From the NCBI RefSeq assembly GCF_001652265.1, contig NZ_LWBS01000005.1, positions 1-13,327 of the forward strand: a stretch of 13,327 nt of DNA, read 5' to 3'. A program made the translations under genes and the position numbers. Positions 5,990 to 13,199 of the stretch are shown one piece after another. The stretch's first letter is position 1. Each line of letters begins with the position of its first letter. The notes below the pieces were generated by a model. It was not told the DNA's origin. It saw only the letters and a program-made list of their open reading frames with translations, and made no database searches. This stretch comes from Rhizobium leguminosarum. Its GTDB lineage: Bacteria > Pseudomonadota > Alphaproteobacteria > Rhizobiales > Rhizobiaceae.

Positions 5990-7284
5990 TCCCGCGCTAC
6001 AGCCGTATGGAAATGACGCAGCTTTGGTCGCGGGAGCATAGCTATTCCTTGTGGTTAAAAGTCGAATTGCTGGCCTTGGAGGGGATGGAGGCGATCGGCA
6101 AGATCCCATCAGGCACCACCGAAATCGTTCGCTCCCGCGCGACGGTCGACGTGGAGCGGATTGCGGTTCTTGAGGCGCAAGTCCATCATGAGGTTATTGC
6201 ATTCCTGACATCCGTCTCCGAACAGGTCGGCATAGAGGGGCGCTTTATTCACTACGGAATGACGTCTTCGGACATGCTCGATACGGCGCTTGCCGTGCAG
6301 ACGTGCCAAGCGATAGATCTCCTTCTTGCCGAGATCGACGATCTCACGAACACGCTCCGCCAACTGGCGGAAGAACATCGTGGGACCCTATGCCTTGCCC
6401 GCACCCATGGAAGGGGCGCCGAGCCGACGACTTTTGGGCTAAAACTTGCCGGTTTCTTTGCCGAATTCCGACGCAGTGCGCGTCGCCTTGCCGAAGCCAG
6501 ACGGGAAATGGCGGTCTGCAAACTGGCGGGCGCCGTCGGCACCTATGCCACCATCGACCCTCGCGTCGAAAACTTCGTCGCCGCCGCGTTGAGCCTTACG
6601 CCGGAAACCGTGGCAACCCAGGCAGTCGCGCGCGACAGGCATGCCTCGGTAATGACCGGCCTGGCGATCCTGGCGGGCGCGATAGAACGTCTTGCGACCG
6701 AATTGCGCCATCTGCAGCGGCAGGAAGTCGAAGAGGTTGCGGAAGGTTTTTCAGCGACGCAAAAGGGCTCCTCGGCCATGCCCCATAAACGCAACCCGAT
6801 TTTCTCTGAAAATCTGACCGGCCTCGCGAGACTTATCCGCGCGTCGGCGATGCCCGTCTTGGAGAATATCGCGCTGTGGCACGAACGGGATATGTCCCAC
6901 TCGTCAGTTGAGCGCGTGGCCCTGCCCGATGCATTCAGCCTGTGCGATTTCGCACTTGCGCGCCTGAGCGGGATTATGCGCGGGCTAGAGGTTCGACCCG
7001 ATAGAATGCGCGCAAACCTGGACGCCATGCGGGGTGGTTTCGCCTCGCAGCGAGTTTTGCTGTCCCTGATCGATGCAGGCCTCAGCCGCGAACGCGCCTA
7101 TGCAATGGTTCAACAGGCCGCGGCCCGCGCGGTAGATCAGGGCATGACTTTCAGGGACGCGGCTCTCCTGGAGCCAGAATTGACGACCCACATATCCGTG
7201 GAGGAGATTGACGTGGCCACCGATCCCGCCTGCTATTTGGCGAATGTCGATTTCATTTTTGCGCGCGCTTTTGCCGAGCTGTGA
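5986..7284 (+). CDS. purB: PurB-like adenylosuccinate lyase (ToyF role)
   Basis: The enzyme removes fumarate from a succinylated 6-amino purine. It belongs to the aspartase/fumarase superfamily: GMTSSDMLDTA (91-101), ARTHGRGAEPTTFG with His141, and the signature loop GSSAMPHKRNP (261-271) with the catalytic Ser263. The 432 residues match the family. It begins inside the stop codon of the purA-like gene, so the two are probably made in step. It ends the plus-strand operon and meets queE tail to tail. A housekeeping purine role is possible, but the operon places it with the deazapurine pathway, where it would finish the 6-amino group of a toyocamycin-type base. Confidence 0.93.
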   Translation: MIPRYSRMEMTQLWSREHSYSLWLKVELLALEGMEAIGKIPSGTTEIVRSRATVDVERIAVLEAQVHHEVIAFLTSVSEQVGIEGRFIHYGMTSSDMLDTALAVQTCQAIDLLLAEIDDLTNTLRQLAEEHRGTLCLARTHGRGAEPTTFGLKLAGFFAEFRRSARRLAEARREMAVCKLAGAVGTYATIDPRVENFVAAALSLTPETVATQAVARDRHASVMTGLAILAGAIERLATELRHLQRQEVEEVAEGFSATQKGSSAMPHKRNPIFSENLTGLARLIRASAMPVLENIALWHERDMSHSSVERVALPDAFSLCDFALARLSGIMRGLEVRPDRMRANLDAMRGGFASQRVLLSLIDAGLSRERAYAMVQQAAARAVDQGMTFRDAALLEPELTTHISVEEIDVATDPACYLANVDFIFARAFAEL

Positions 7285-7315
7285 GGCTCATCCCCGAGCG
7301 TCTTTCAGCAACTCA

Positions 7316-7342
7316 AGGAACCGAGCGAAAGCCATGGTTCCT
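7316..7342. terminator. Weak hairpin between the convergent operons
   Basis: AGGAACC (7316-7322) is complementary to GGTTCCT (7336-7342), with a 13-nt loop, in the 56-bp gap between the two converging operons. It overlaps the queE stop and has no T-run on either side, so a terminator role is only suggested by location. Confidence 0.25.
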
Positions 7343-8036
7343 ACCGTAAAGCTAACATCTTATGTGTCTGAAGGCACAGCGTATAGCCGTGGCGCATCGC
7401 GATATCAGCACAAAGGGCGCGATTGCGTTCATTCAAATTCTCGTCGCCATCGTCGCGCGGCATGACATAGATCGGCGCCACCGCTTTTTTCTGGCGAAAT
7501 AGCCGCATGACATAGTTTTCCTTTTGCGTGGATCGTGCCGGCAATCCATCCTCCGCATCGACCTCGTCGACAGACAGAACGTATTTATAAGCGGAGATGC
7601 GGGGCACGATATCCGGATGCAACCCACGGGTTTTCGGGCTGCACACAATGGTCAAGCGTTCGCTTTCCGGCAGTTCGATCCATAAGGTTCCATTGGTCTC
7701 GATTTGAACACGCAACCCTCGCCCTAACAAGGTTTCGACCAGCGGAGCGATATTTTGCCGGAAAGGTTCACCGCCCGTGATGACGATCAAATCGCAAAAC
7801 GACGGACGAATGTTCTCGATTGTCTCAAGCAACTCGTCCAGGCTCGGTCGCCATGTGGAGGATTCGAAATCGGTATCGCACCAGAAACACTTGAGATTGC
7901 AGCCGCAGGTGCGCACGAAAACGCTGGGCTGTCCGCTGAACGGCCCCTCGCCTTGCAGCGTATAAAATACCTCCTGGATCCAAAGTTCGCGACCGTCGGT
8001 CAATTCCTGACGTCTGAGTTTATTCTTGCCCTTCAT
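7341..8036 (-). CDS. queE: 7-carboxy-7-deazaguanine synthase QueE (radical SAM)
   Basis: QueE converts 6-carboxytetrahydropterin to 7-carboxy-7-deazaguanine, using S-adenosylmethionine and an iron-sulfur cluster. The 231 residues show QGEGPFSGQPSVF, the cluster motif Cys46-x3-Cys50-x2-Cys53 in CNLKCFWCD, the GGEP motif (88-91), QIETNGT and a CSPK block, all typical of QueE. An extra Cys44 precedes the cluster. It is the last gene of the minus-strand operon; its ATG at 8036 overlaps the stop of the guaB-like gene (ATGA), so translation is probably coupled. It corresponds to ToyC in the toyocamycin cluster. Confidence 0.95.
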   Translation of the reverse strand: MKGKNKLRRQELTDGRELWIQEVFYTLQGEGPFSGQPSVFVRTCGCNLKCFWCDTDFESSTWRPSLDELLETIENIRPSFCDLIVITGGEPFRQNIAPLVETLLGRGLRVQIETNGTLWIELPESERLTIVCSPKTRGLHPDIVPRISAYKYVLSVDEVDAEDGLPARSTQKENYVMRLFRQKKAVAPIYVMPRDDGDENLNERNRALCADIAMRHGYTLCLQTHKMLALR

Positions 8037-9238
8037 GGCGAAAACTCCACCGTTTGCGTCGATTTTATTGCCCGGGCAGCCGCAGCCTCCCGAAGAAATT
8101 GCTCGCGATAATTGGGCTGAATTTGCTGAACCAGGCCGATTGCATGCGGTTTACTTTCAGCAATGCCGGCTCCAGTGATCTGGACGAAACGCGCCTTTTC
8201 ATGCATTTCGGCGATATCCATGCTGCCGCAGTATGAAATCCCGGATCGCAAACCATTGGAAAGGGACCGCACCACCTGCATAAGCGGGCCGCGGTATTCA
8301 AAGGTCGCTTCGACACCTTCTGGTTCGTAATCGGCAATTTCATCGTCGAAAACCAAATCACCTTCTGTCCAGCGTATGGTCAGGTTCACGCCGAGGGAAA
8401 CAAAGCCGGTCGAAATCTTGTAGCGTCGGCCGTCGCGCTCAACCGTGAAGGCCGCGCTTTCCTCTGCGCCGGCCAGGATGCTTCCCAGCATTACCGTTGA
8501 CGCGCCGGCCGCCAAGGCCTTCGTTATTTCCCCTGATCCCCGTATACCCCCGTCGGCGATCACAGGAACATCGTGTGCGCGCGCCACCGCCACGCAATCG
8601 CGCACCGCTGTCAGCTGAGGCACACCCGCCCCTGCCACCAATCGCGTCGTGCATATGCCGCCAGGCCCGATACCAACCTTGATGGCATCGGCACCCGCTT
8701 CAATCAAATCATGGGTTCCCTCCGCCGTCGCGACATTCCCGGCGATCACTTCGACGGCGGGATACCGGTCCTTGAGGCGCGCAACCGTTTCTATCGCGTA
8801 GTCTGCGTGTCCATGAGCGATATCCAAGACGAGGATTTCGGCCCCTGCCTCGACCAGAGCGGCAGCACGCTCCAACGCTTCCGCCTTTGCGCCGATAGCC
8901 GCAGCCGCCAACAAGCGACCATCGACCGACTGCGTTGCCGTGTGTGCCGTCGCCGGGTCGATCATGGCGCTTTTGACATTCAGTATCGCGGTCACCTGGT
9001 CTTTGATCGGCATCATTCTATGGAGAACGCCAAGCCCTCCAAGCCGCCCCATGGCAATGGCCATCCGGGCATCCGTGCACCAGGGCACATTGGCGGATAA
9101 AATCGGCACCGCAAGTCTTCTTCGGTGCGTTACCCGACTGGAAATATCGATGTCCTTGCGGCTCCGGGCGCGCGTACGTTGCGGGACCAGCAAAACATCG
9201 TCGAAAGACAGTCCTAGGGGAATGATGTCTGACGTCAT
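8033..9238 (-). CDS. guaB: IMPDH/GMP reductase-like enzyme lacking CBS domains (ToyE role)
   Basis: The 401 residues form the TIM-barrel of the IMPDH/GMP reductase family: [10 protein letters not shown] at the start, [18 protein letters not shown], the active-site loop [11 protein letters not shown] with Cys196, [18 protein letters not shown] and [11 protein letters not shown] near the flap. The CBS pair that bacterial IMPDH carries in the barrel is missing, and I see no Arg-Tyr dyad in the flap region before EGVE. Both points favour a GMP reductase-like reaction, removing the 2-amino group from the preQ0 ribonucleotide to leave an IMP analogue, as proposed for ToyE. It overlaps the nitrile hydratase stop at its start (9235-9238). 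Automated annotation would probably say IMP dehydrogenase; the deaminating role is inference from family and context. Confidence 0.87.
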   Translation of the reverse strand: MTSDIIPLGLSFDDVLLVPQRTRARSRKDIDISSRVTHRRRLAVPILSANVPWCTDARMAIAMGRLGGLGVLHRMMPIKDQVTAILNVKSAMIDPATAHTATQSVDGRLLAAAAIGAKAEALERAAALVEAGAEILVLDIAHGHADYAIETVARLKDRYPAVEVIAGNVATAEGTHDLIEAGADAIKVGIGPGGICTTRLVAGAGVPQLTAVRDCVAVARAHDVPVIADGGIRGSGEITKALAAGASTVMLGSILAGAEESAAFTVERDGRRYKISTGFVSLGVNLTIRWTEGDLVFDDEIADYEPEGVEATFEYRGPLMQVVRSLSNGLRSGISYCGSMDIAEMHEKARFVQITGAGIAESKPHAIGLVQQIQPNYREQFLREAAAARAIKSTQTVEFSP

Positions 9239-9906
9239 GATCTATTCCGCTCTTCGAGGTTGGGGTCATGGATGTGCTCGCAGTCGTGGGCAGGGGGACA
9301 TTCATGGAATGGATCCCCTGTCGGAGCGTCTCTCACCAGCATTCTGCCCTCCAGCCGATGATCGGTATGCCATTTGGCGTCGCCGCCGAACGGACGGGAA
9401 TGCCAGCTGGTTTCTGCCCCTGCGATACCGGTTCCGATCAAACTGTCCAAAGTGACCAAAAGGGCCATTTCCTCCAAGCCCAGCTTCTCGAAACCTTCGG
9501 GCAAAAGGGGCAGGACCAGGTAACGATGACGGAACGTCGAATCATAAACTCGGATTTCGGTCTCGTCGGGAATATTCAATCCGAACTGCTGGGACAAAAA
9601 TCCTCGGGGATCCGTTTCCATTCGTCGCCGATATTCGGCGCTGCGATACCAATAAGGTGCCGGACCCAACAAGCTCGTGGGATAACAGGAGCACAATGTG
9701 CATACGACGGCATGGTGTACTCGTGGTTCGTTCTTCAGAACCGTCAGGATCGTACCATCCTCCAGCGCAACCCCGTATTCCGTCAGGACATCTCCAGAGT
9801 TGGTCAAAAGTCGATGTTCGAACAATGGATCCCGCCAGGCGCGTGCCACCAACATCGCGCCGACGGGTAAAAGCACCTCCGAGGATGGCCCATCTGCGTC
9901 TCGCAT
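9235..9906 (-). CDS. Nitrile hydratase alpha subunit, cobalt-type motif, with a His/Cys-rich tail
   Basis: The motif VCTLCSCY (68-75) is the metal-binding claw of nitrile hydratase alpha subunits: Cys69, Cys72, Ser73 and Cys74, and Thr in the second place of CTLC marks the cobalt type. Before it lies VARAWRDPLFEHRLL and after it YWYRSAEYRRR and EIRVYDSTFRHRYLVLP, all family blocks. The 223 residues lack most of the usual N-terminal helix but carry an extra C-terminal tail with HECPPAHDCEHIHDP, likely metal-binding. No beta subunit lies in the window. ATG 9906 shares a base with the queC stop and is preferred to an upstream start inside queC. In context it would hydrate a toyocamycin-type nitrile to the carboxamide. 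For the Streptomyces toyocamycin enzyme, the alpha subunit ToyJ has been reported active alone. Confidence 0.88.
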   Translation of the reverse strand: MRDADGPSSEVLLPVGAMLVARAWRDPLFEHRLLTNSGDVLTEYGVALEDGTILTVLKNEPRVHHAVVCTLCSCYPTSLLGPAPYWYRSAEYRRRMETDPRGFLSQQFGLNIPDETEIRVYDSTFRHRYLVLPLLPEGFEKLGLEEMALLVTLDSLIGTGIAGAETSWHSRPFGGDAKWHTDHRLEGRMLVRDAPTGDPFHECPPAHDCEHIHDPNLEERNRS

Positions 9907-10610
9907 CAGGCGGCACCGCGTTGGGCGTAACGCGCCGGATCCTTCAAACCAGCCTCGCTGAACCCTTTCAGCCGGAGCAGGCAGGAATCGCATTCCCCAC
10001 AGGACAGCCCCTCTACCGTTGGGTCGTAGCAACTGTGGGTCAGTCCGTACTTAACCCCCAGTTCCGTGCCGCGCCGAATGATCTGTGCCTTCGTCATCTG
10101 AATGAGCGGTGTATGAATCTTCAAGGTCGTTTCGCCGGTTACGCCTGTTTTCGTCGCCAGATTGGCCATGCGGACGTAAGCGTCGATATATTCCGGCCGG
10201 CAATCCGGATAACCGGAATAGTCCAACGCGTTGACGCCGATGAAGATGTCGGGGGCCTTCAGCACCTCTGCCCAAGCCAATGCGAACGACAGGAAGATCG
10301 TGTTGCGTGCGGGCACATAGGTGACCGGAATTCCCTCGCTCATTTCGGAGGTCGCCCGACCCTTGGGAACGTCAATATCCTGCGTCAGTGCCGACCCGCC
10401 AAATTGGCGCAAATCGATCGATGCGATCATATGATCCCTGACGCCTGCTTCGGCGGCAACTTGCTTGGCCGCCTCAAGCTCGGCGACATGGCGCTGACCA
10501 TACCGGAAGCTCAATGCATACAGGTCGAAGCCCTGCTGCTTTGCAATGGCCAAAGTCGTCGCGGAATCCAATCCTCCACTCAACAAAACGACGGCTTTCG
10601 ATTTTGACAT
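9906..10610 (-). CDS. queC: 7-cyano-7-deazaguanine (preQ0) synthase QueC
   Basis: QueC turns the carboxylate of 7-carboxy-7-deazaguanine into a nitrile with ATP and ammonia. The 234 residues contain the PP-loop SGGLDS (11-16), [36 protein letters not shown] and the zinc site Cys194, Cys204, Cys207 and Cys210 in HSCYDP and [11 protein letters not shown] 10610 was chosen because AGGAGGG (10624-10618) sits 7 bases upstream; the frame is open further, to 10688, without such a site. A 74-bp gap separates it from the HAD gene, the largest gap in this operon, so it may have its own translation start or an internal promoter, though none is obvious. It corresponds to ToyM. Confidence 0.96.
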   Translation of the reverse strand: MSKSKAVVLLSGGLDSATTLAIAKQQGFDLYALSFRYGQRHVAELEAAKQVAAEAGVRDHMIASIDLRQFGGSALTQDIDVPKGRATSEMSEGIPVTYVPARNTIFLSFALAWAEVLKAPDIFIGVNALDYSGYPDCRPEYIDAYVRMANLATKTGVTGETTLKIHTPLIQMTKAQIIRRGTELGVKYGLTHSCYDPTVEGLSCGECDSCLLRLKGFSEAGLKDPARYAQRGAA

Positions 10611-10684
10611 GGCACTACCCTCCTCATGTTGCCTCTGAAAATCCCGTTGGCAAACTTGCCGTCCACCAAACCCCGATCGCCAGA

Positions 10685-11350
10685 TCAAGTTAGATGTTCA
10701 CTCGCCCTCAATTCCGCGACGCTCGCCACGACGTGATCTGGCGCCAGCGCCTCCAAGTGATTGCCCAAGAACCTGAAATTGCCTGTCCGAACAGCAATTG
10801 TTCGCATGGCGAGCGCCTTACCTGCCTGTATATCGATCGGCGCGTCGCCCACGATGGCAACTTCCCGCGGATCCATTTCCAGCTCTTTGAGGATTCGCTG
10901 CACAAGCGCGAGTTTCACCTCCAGGCTGCTGGGTGTGCCCGCGATCGCTTCCGCCCCAAGGTCGTCACGTGTCAGAACCGATTCAAAGCAATCGGCAACC
11001 TGCTCCCGCACCAGCAGACATTTCGTCTGGTCGGTGGCGACCCAGGCGCTGGCGATGGCAAGTCGCATTCCGCCATTGCTCAAGGTGCGGATAACGTCGG
11101 ATGTGCCGGGAAAAAACTGTGCCTGCTCCATATATGACCGAGGGATACGATCCAGATGATCCATCACCAGAATGTCGCCGATCGTCCGCCCTTTCTCAAT
11201 GCTGTGCCAATAGTCCAGACTCAACACATGATCGCGGTCGCTGGGTACGGATAAACATTGCCGGACATGCAGATCGTCAACGAATGCCAGGAACATCCCC
11301 GAGAAATCCAGCAAAGTCCCGTCCCGATCGAAAATCACAGCCCTAATCAT
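10685..11350 (-). CDS. HAD-family phosphatase (ToyI role)
   Basis: The product has 221 residues and all four HAD motifs: nucleophile Asp8 and Asp10 in [10 protein letters not shown], Ser101 in AIASAWV, Lys146 in LEVKLALV, and Asp169 and Asp173 in [11 protein letters not shown]. An alpha-helical cap of about 60-70 residues lies between motifs I and II, as in phosphoglycolate phosphatase-like members. Its ATG overlaps the phosphoribosyltransferase stop (ATGA). In the toyocamycin cluster the corresponding ToyI is thought to remove the 5'-phosphate of the finished nucleotide. The substrate is not readable from sequence, and a house-cleaning nucleotidase is an alternative. Confidence 0.87.
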   Translation of the reverse strand: MIRAVIFDRDGTLLDFSGMFLAFVDDLHVRQCLSVPSDRDHVLSLDYWHSIEKGRTIGDILVMDHLDRIPRSYMEQAQFFPGTSDVIRTLSNGGMRLAIASAWVATDQTKCLLVREQVADCFESVLTRDDLGAEAIAGTPSSLEVKLALVQRILKELEMDPREVAIVGDAPIDIQAGKALAMRTIAVRTGNFRFLGNHLEALAPDHVVASVAELRASEHLT

Positions 11351-11919
11351 CTGCGCACCGGAGCCTCGTCAGCGCTTCGCTGGCCCAAGCTCGACTGCGA
11401 GGCGACAACAAGCGGCTCGACGGGTCCATCCATCACTGCTTTCTGGCTTTCCCACGGGAAAACAACCCAATCGTCGGATTCTATCGCCCAATAATCGGGA
11501 CGATTTTGACAGTTGACGTTGCAAACAACAGTTGCGGATCGGATGGATTTCGCGCCCATCTCGCGGAGTTGCCCAAGGATGGCGGTCAAGGTACCGCCAT
11601 CGCCGGCGATGTCGTCGCAAATCAGCAAATGGCGAGCGGACCAGTCGTCTTTCGCCGGCCCCACCCAAGCTATCTTGGGCGCTCCACGCTCGGCATAGCG
11701 TTCGTCGCCGGCGTTTCGGGTGACGGAAATCACCCGGATGTCGTGCAGTTCCAGCCTATGCGCCAACGCGGTTGCCAGCGGCAGCCCGCCTCGCGCCAAC
11801 GCGACCACCGCGTCCGGCTTCACCGCGTCCTGGCATATCCGTTCGTAGAGAATATCGACGGAGTTGCCGAATTCCTCCCAGCTCAATTGCAGAAGCCGCT
11901 TTCCCAGCCAAAGATCCAT
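11347..11919 (-). CDS. Type I phosphoribosyltransferase (ToyH role)
   Basis: The 190 residues carry the PRPP-binding loop LLICDDIAGDGGTL (98-111) with the acidic pair Asp102-Asp103 and the earlier ALARGGLPLATALAHRL block, both typical of purine phosphoribosyltransferases. The base-specificity region near the C-terminus does not match a standard hypoxanthine or xanthine enzyme clearly enough to name one. It is the first gene of the minus-strand operon, with AGGAGGGG (11931-11924) four bases before ATG 11919. In context it would join preQ0 to ribose 5-phosphate from PRPP, the ToyH step, which diverts preQ0 from tRNA queuosine to a free nucleotide. That substrate is inferred. Confidence 0.87.
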   Translation of the reverse strand: MDLWLGKRLLQLSWEEFGNSVDILYERICQDAVKPDAVVALARGGLPLATALAHRLELHDIRVISVTRNAGDERYAERGAPKIAWVGPAKDDWSARHLLICDDIAGDGGTLTAILGQLREMGAKSIRSATVVCNVNCQNRPDYWAIESDDWVVFPWESQKAVMDGPVEPLVVASQSSLGQRSADEAPVRR

Positions 11920-11984
11920 GGGGCCCCTCCTACCTGTGCCAACGCATGAATATAATTGTGCGCTTGCTCCGATAGCGCCTGAAA

Positions 11985-12012
11985 AAAATACAGGCTAAAC
12001 GATTATTGTCAA
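11985..12012 (-). promoter_or_regulatory. Sigma70-type promoter of the minus-strand operon
   Basis: On the minus strand a perfect -35, TTGACA (12012-12007), is followed after 16 bases by TATTTT (11990-11985) as -10. Transcription would begin near 11978, about 60 bases ahead of the phosphoribosyltransferase. GCCTG and CAGGC arms (11977-11981 and 11991-11995) surround the -10 and could form an operator. Confidence 0.6.
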
Positions 12013-12030
12013 TGGTTGCATATTTAAAAT
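12003..12030 (+). promoter_or_regulatory. Candidate promoter of queD
   Basis: TTATTG (12003-12008) and TAAAAT (12025-12030) are 16 bases apart on the plus strand; the -10 is good, the -35 is weak. The pair overlaps the divergent promoter, so the two could be controlled together from one site. Confidence 0.4.
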
Positions 12031-12035
12031 TGCAA
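12016..12035. promoter_or_regulatory. 20-bp near-palindrome over the queD -10, likely operator
   Basis: TTGCATATTTAAAATTGCAA is symmetric except for two mismatched pairs (arms TTGCA/TGCAA, core TTTAAA). It contains the GTTGCAT word also found three times upstream of the plus-strand operon, and covers the queD -10. This fits a binding site for a dimeric regulator, none of which is encoded in the window. Confidence 0.45.
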
Positions 12036-12085
12036 TGCGAGAATGGTCTCGAAGATGTCGTGAATCCTAGCGCAGTGGGGAAACC

Positions 12086-12703
12086 ATGCAGGAATATCAT
12101 TTGATCACGCGTGAAATCGGTATCGATGCGGCCCACCGTATCCCGCACCACGAGTCGAAATGCCATAACTTGCACGGTCATCGATATAAGATTGCCGCGA
12201 CTTGCGTGGGCCCCCTGTGTGGCGACGGGGAGCAGACTGGCATGGTCCTCGATTTCGGTTTCTTGAAGGACGAAATGATGGCCGAGATCGATGCCTGCTG
12301 CGATCATGGCATGATGATTTGGGTAGACGATCCCTGGATCGGCTCCTTTCTCCCCGAAAACGCATCTGAAGCCAAGGCCGCCGCGGTTCTGCGGAAATAC
12401 CGTGACGAGGTGACCCATGCCGGTCAAAAGCTGATCGAAGGTCCATTCGGCAAGACACTTTTGCTGGCGAGCGTGCCAACTGCGGAGAACCTCGCGAAGC
12501 ATTGGTTCGATAGGCTGGCACCCCGCGTTAGGTTCCGAAGCCATAACCGCGCACATCTCCTGCGAGTAGAGGTTTGGGAAACGCCAAACTGTATGGCGAC
12601 ATACAACACCCAGGATCCAGACTGGTTCGCGTTCGATGCGGTGCCGAAACTGCCCTCCGGCAGATTGAGTCATTTGGCAGGTTACGACTCCGGATTGAGC
12701 TGA
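12086..12703 (+). CDS. queD: 6-carboxytetrahydropterin synthase QueD (PTPS family)
   Basis: QueD converts dihydroneopterin triphosphate to 6-carboxy-5,6,7,8-tetrahydropterin. Zinc ligands are His17 in AAHRI and His30 and His32 in CHNLHGH, with catalytic Cys26; VLDFGFLK, CDHG (His74) and VEVWET (Glu165) complete the family pattern. At 205 residues it is much longer than E. coli QueD (about 120), because of an insertion at roughly 76-130 and a C-terminal extension after about 170. It stands alone as the single plus-strand gene beyond the divergent promoter; GGGGA lies shortly before ATG 12086. It fills the ToyB step and completes the route to preQ0. Nothing obvious replaces its operon partners downstream. 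Confidence 0.93.
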   Translation: MQEYHLITREIGIDAAHRIPHHESKCHNLHGHRYKIAATCVGPLCGDGEQTGMVLDFGFLKDEMMAEIDACCDHGMMIWVDDPWIGSFLPENASEAKAAAVLRKYRDEVTHAGQKLIEGPFGKTLLLASVPTAENLAKHWFDRLAPRVRFRSHNRAHLLRVEVWETPNCMATYNTQDPDWFAFDAVPKLPSGRLSHLAGYDSGLS

Positions 12704-12899
12704 TATCCATGGACGGTGATGTCAGGTTAACTCGATCAAGTAAGCTTTCGGCATGCTGGTTGGATCAGGCCGCTGTCGCGGTGACCGCCTTCCTGCGCGA
12801 AAACATAAGGGTCAGCTAACCGCTTAGTGACGCCGCCATCTCGACAAGATTCCTCACCTGCGCTAGGGCTATCGCTTCTGGAACGGAAGAGGAACCATT

Positions 12900-13130
12900 A
12901 TGATCCCTAAGCCCCGGCGCCTCACACCCTACCCCGACCATGACCTCGATTGTCAGGCCGCCCTGGAAGCCACATTCCAACACGTGGTCGATCTTGCGGT
13001 AACCAGCGGGTGGAACAAGGTCGAAGCCATCACGGCCTTCCAAGAGCTCGCCTACGCGCATCTCTCCACCGAGGACGAGAACATGCACGCCACCCTCGCC
13101 GTTCTCCACGCCGGTCTCACCAACCACTGA
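12900..13130 (+). CDS. Small conserved hypothetical protein
   Basis: The 76-residue product starts MIPKPRRLTPYPDHDLDCQA and continues with two short helix-like stretches rich in Ala, Glu and Leu. A ribosome-site-like GAAGAGGAA lies just before ATG 12900. The opening (PKPRRxTPYPDHDxDCxxALE) resembles small hypothetical proteins I associate with Rhizobiales and related accessory regions, but this is recall, not a search, and no function is known to me. It has no motif linking it to the cluster. It lies between queD and the right IS end, so it is probably older host or plasmid sequence. The 196 bp before it (12704-12899) hold no gene I can support. Confidence 0.6.
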   Translation: MIPKPRRLTPYPDHDLDCQAALEATFQHVVDLAVTSGWNKVEAITAFQELAYAHLSTEDENMHATLAVLHAGLTNH

Positions 13131-13199
13131 ATTCAACACCGCCGCCGTGGTAATAGGACGCCACACCGATGATCGGGACCGCGATGAACGGTATTAGTC

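Noticed and set aside
4982..9238. Ordinary housekeeping purine synthesis locus
   Set aside because: The mix of preQ0 genes and nitrile hydratase with short or CBS-less purine enzymes in overlapping operons does not fit housekeeping genes, and no other purine gene is here.
4356..12703. Queuosine, archaeosine or dpd-type DNA 7-deazaguanine modification system
   Set aside because: No tRNA-guanine transglycosylase, QueF, QueA, DpdA or other dpd partner is present, while purA/purB/guaB-like, phosphatase, phosphoribosyltransferase and nitrile hydratase genes point to a free nucleoside pathway.
12709..12819. 36-codon plus-strand open frame just after queD
   Set aside because: No ribosome site, no recognisable motif and a very short length; it could exist but I cannot support it.
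12816..13166. 116-codon open frame on the minus strand opposite the small conserved protein
   Set aside because: It overlaps a plus-strand gene with a better ribosome site and a recognisable opening; its composition (Gly/Val-rich) is that of an antisense shadow.
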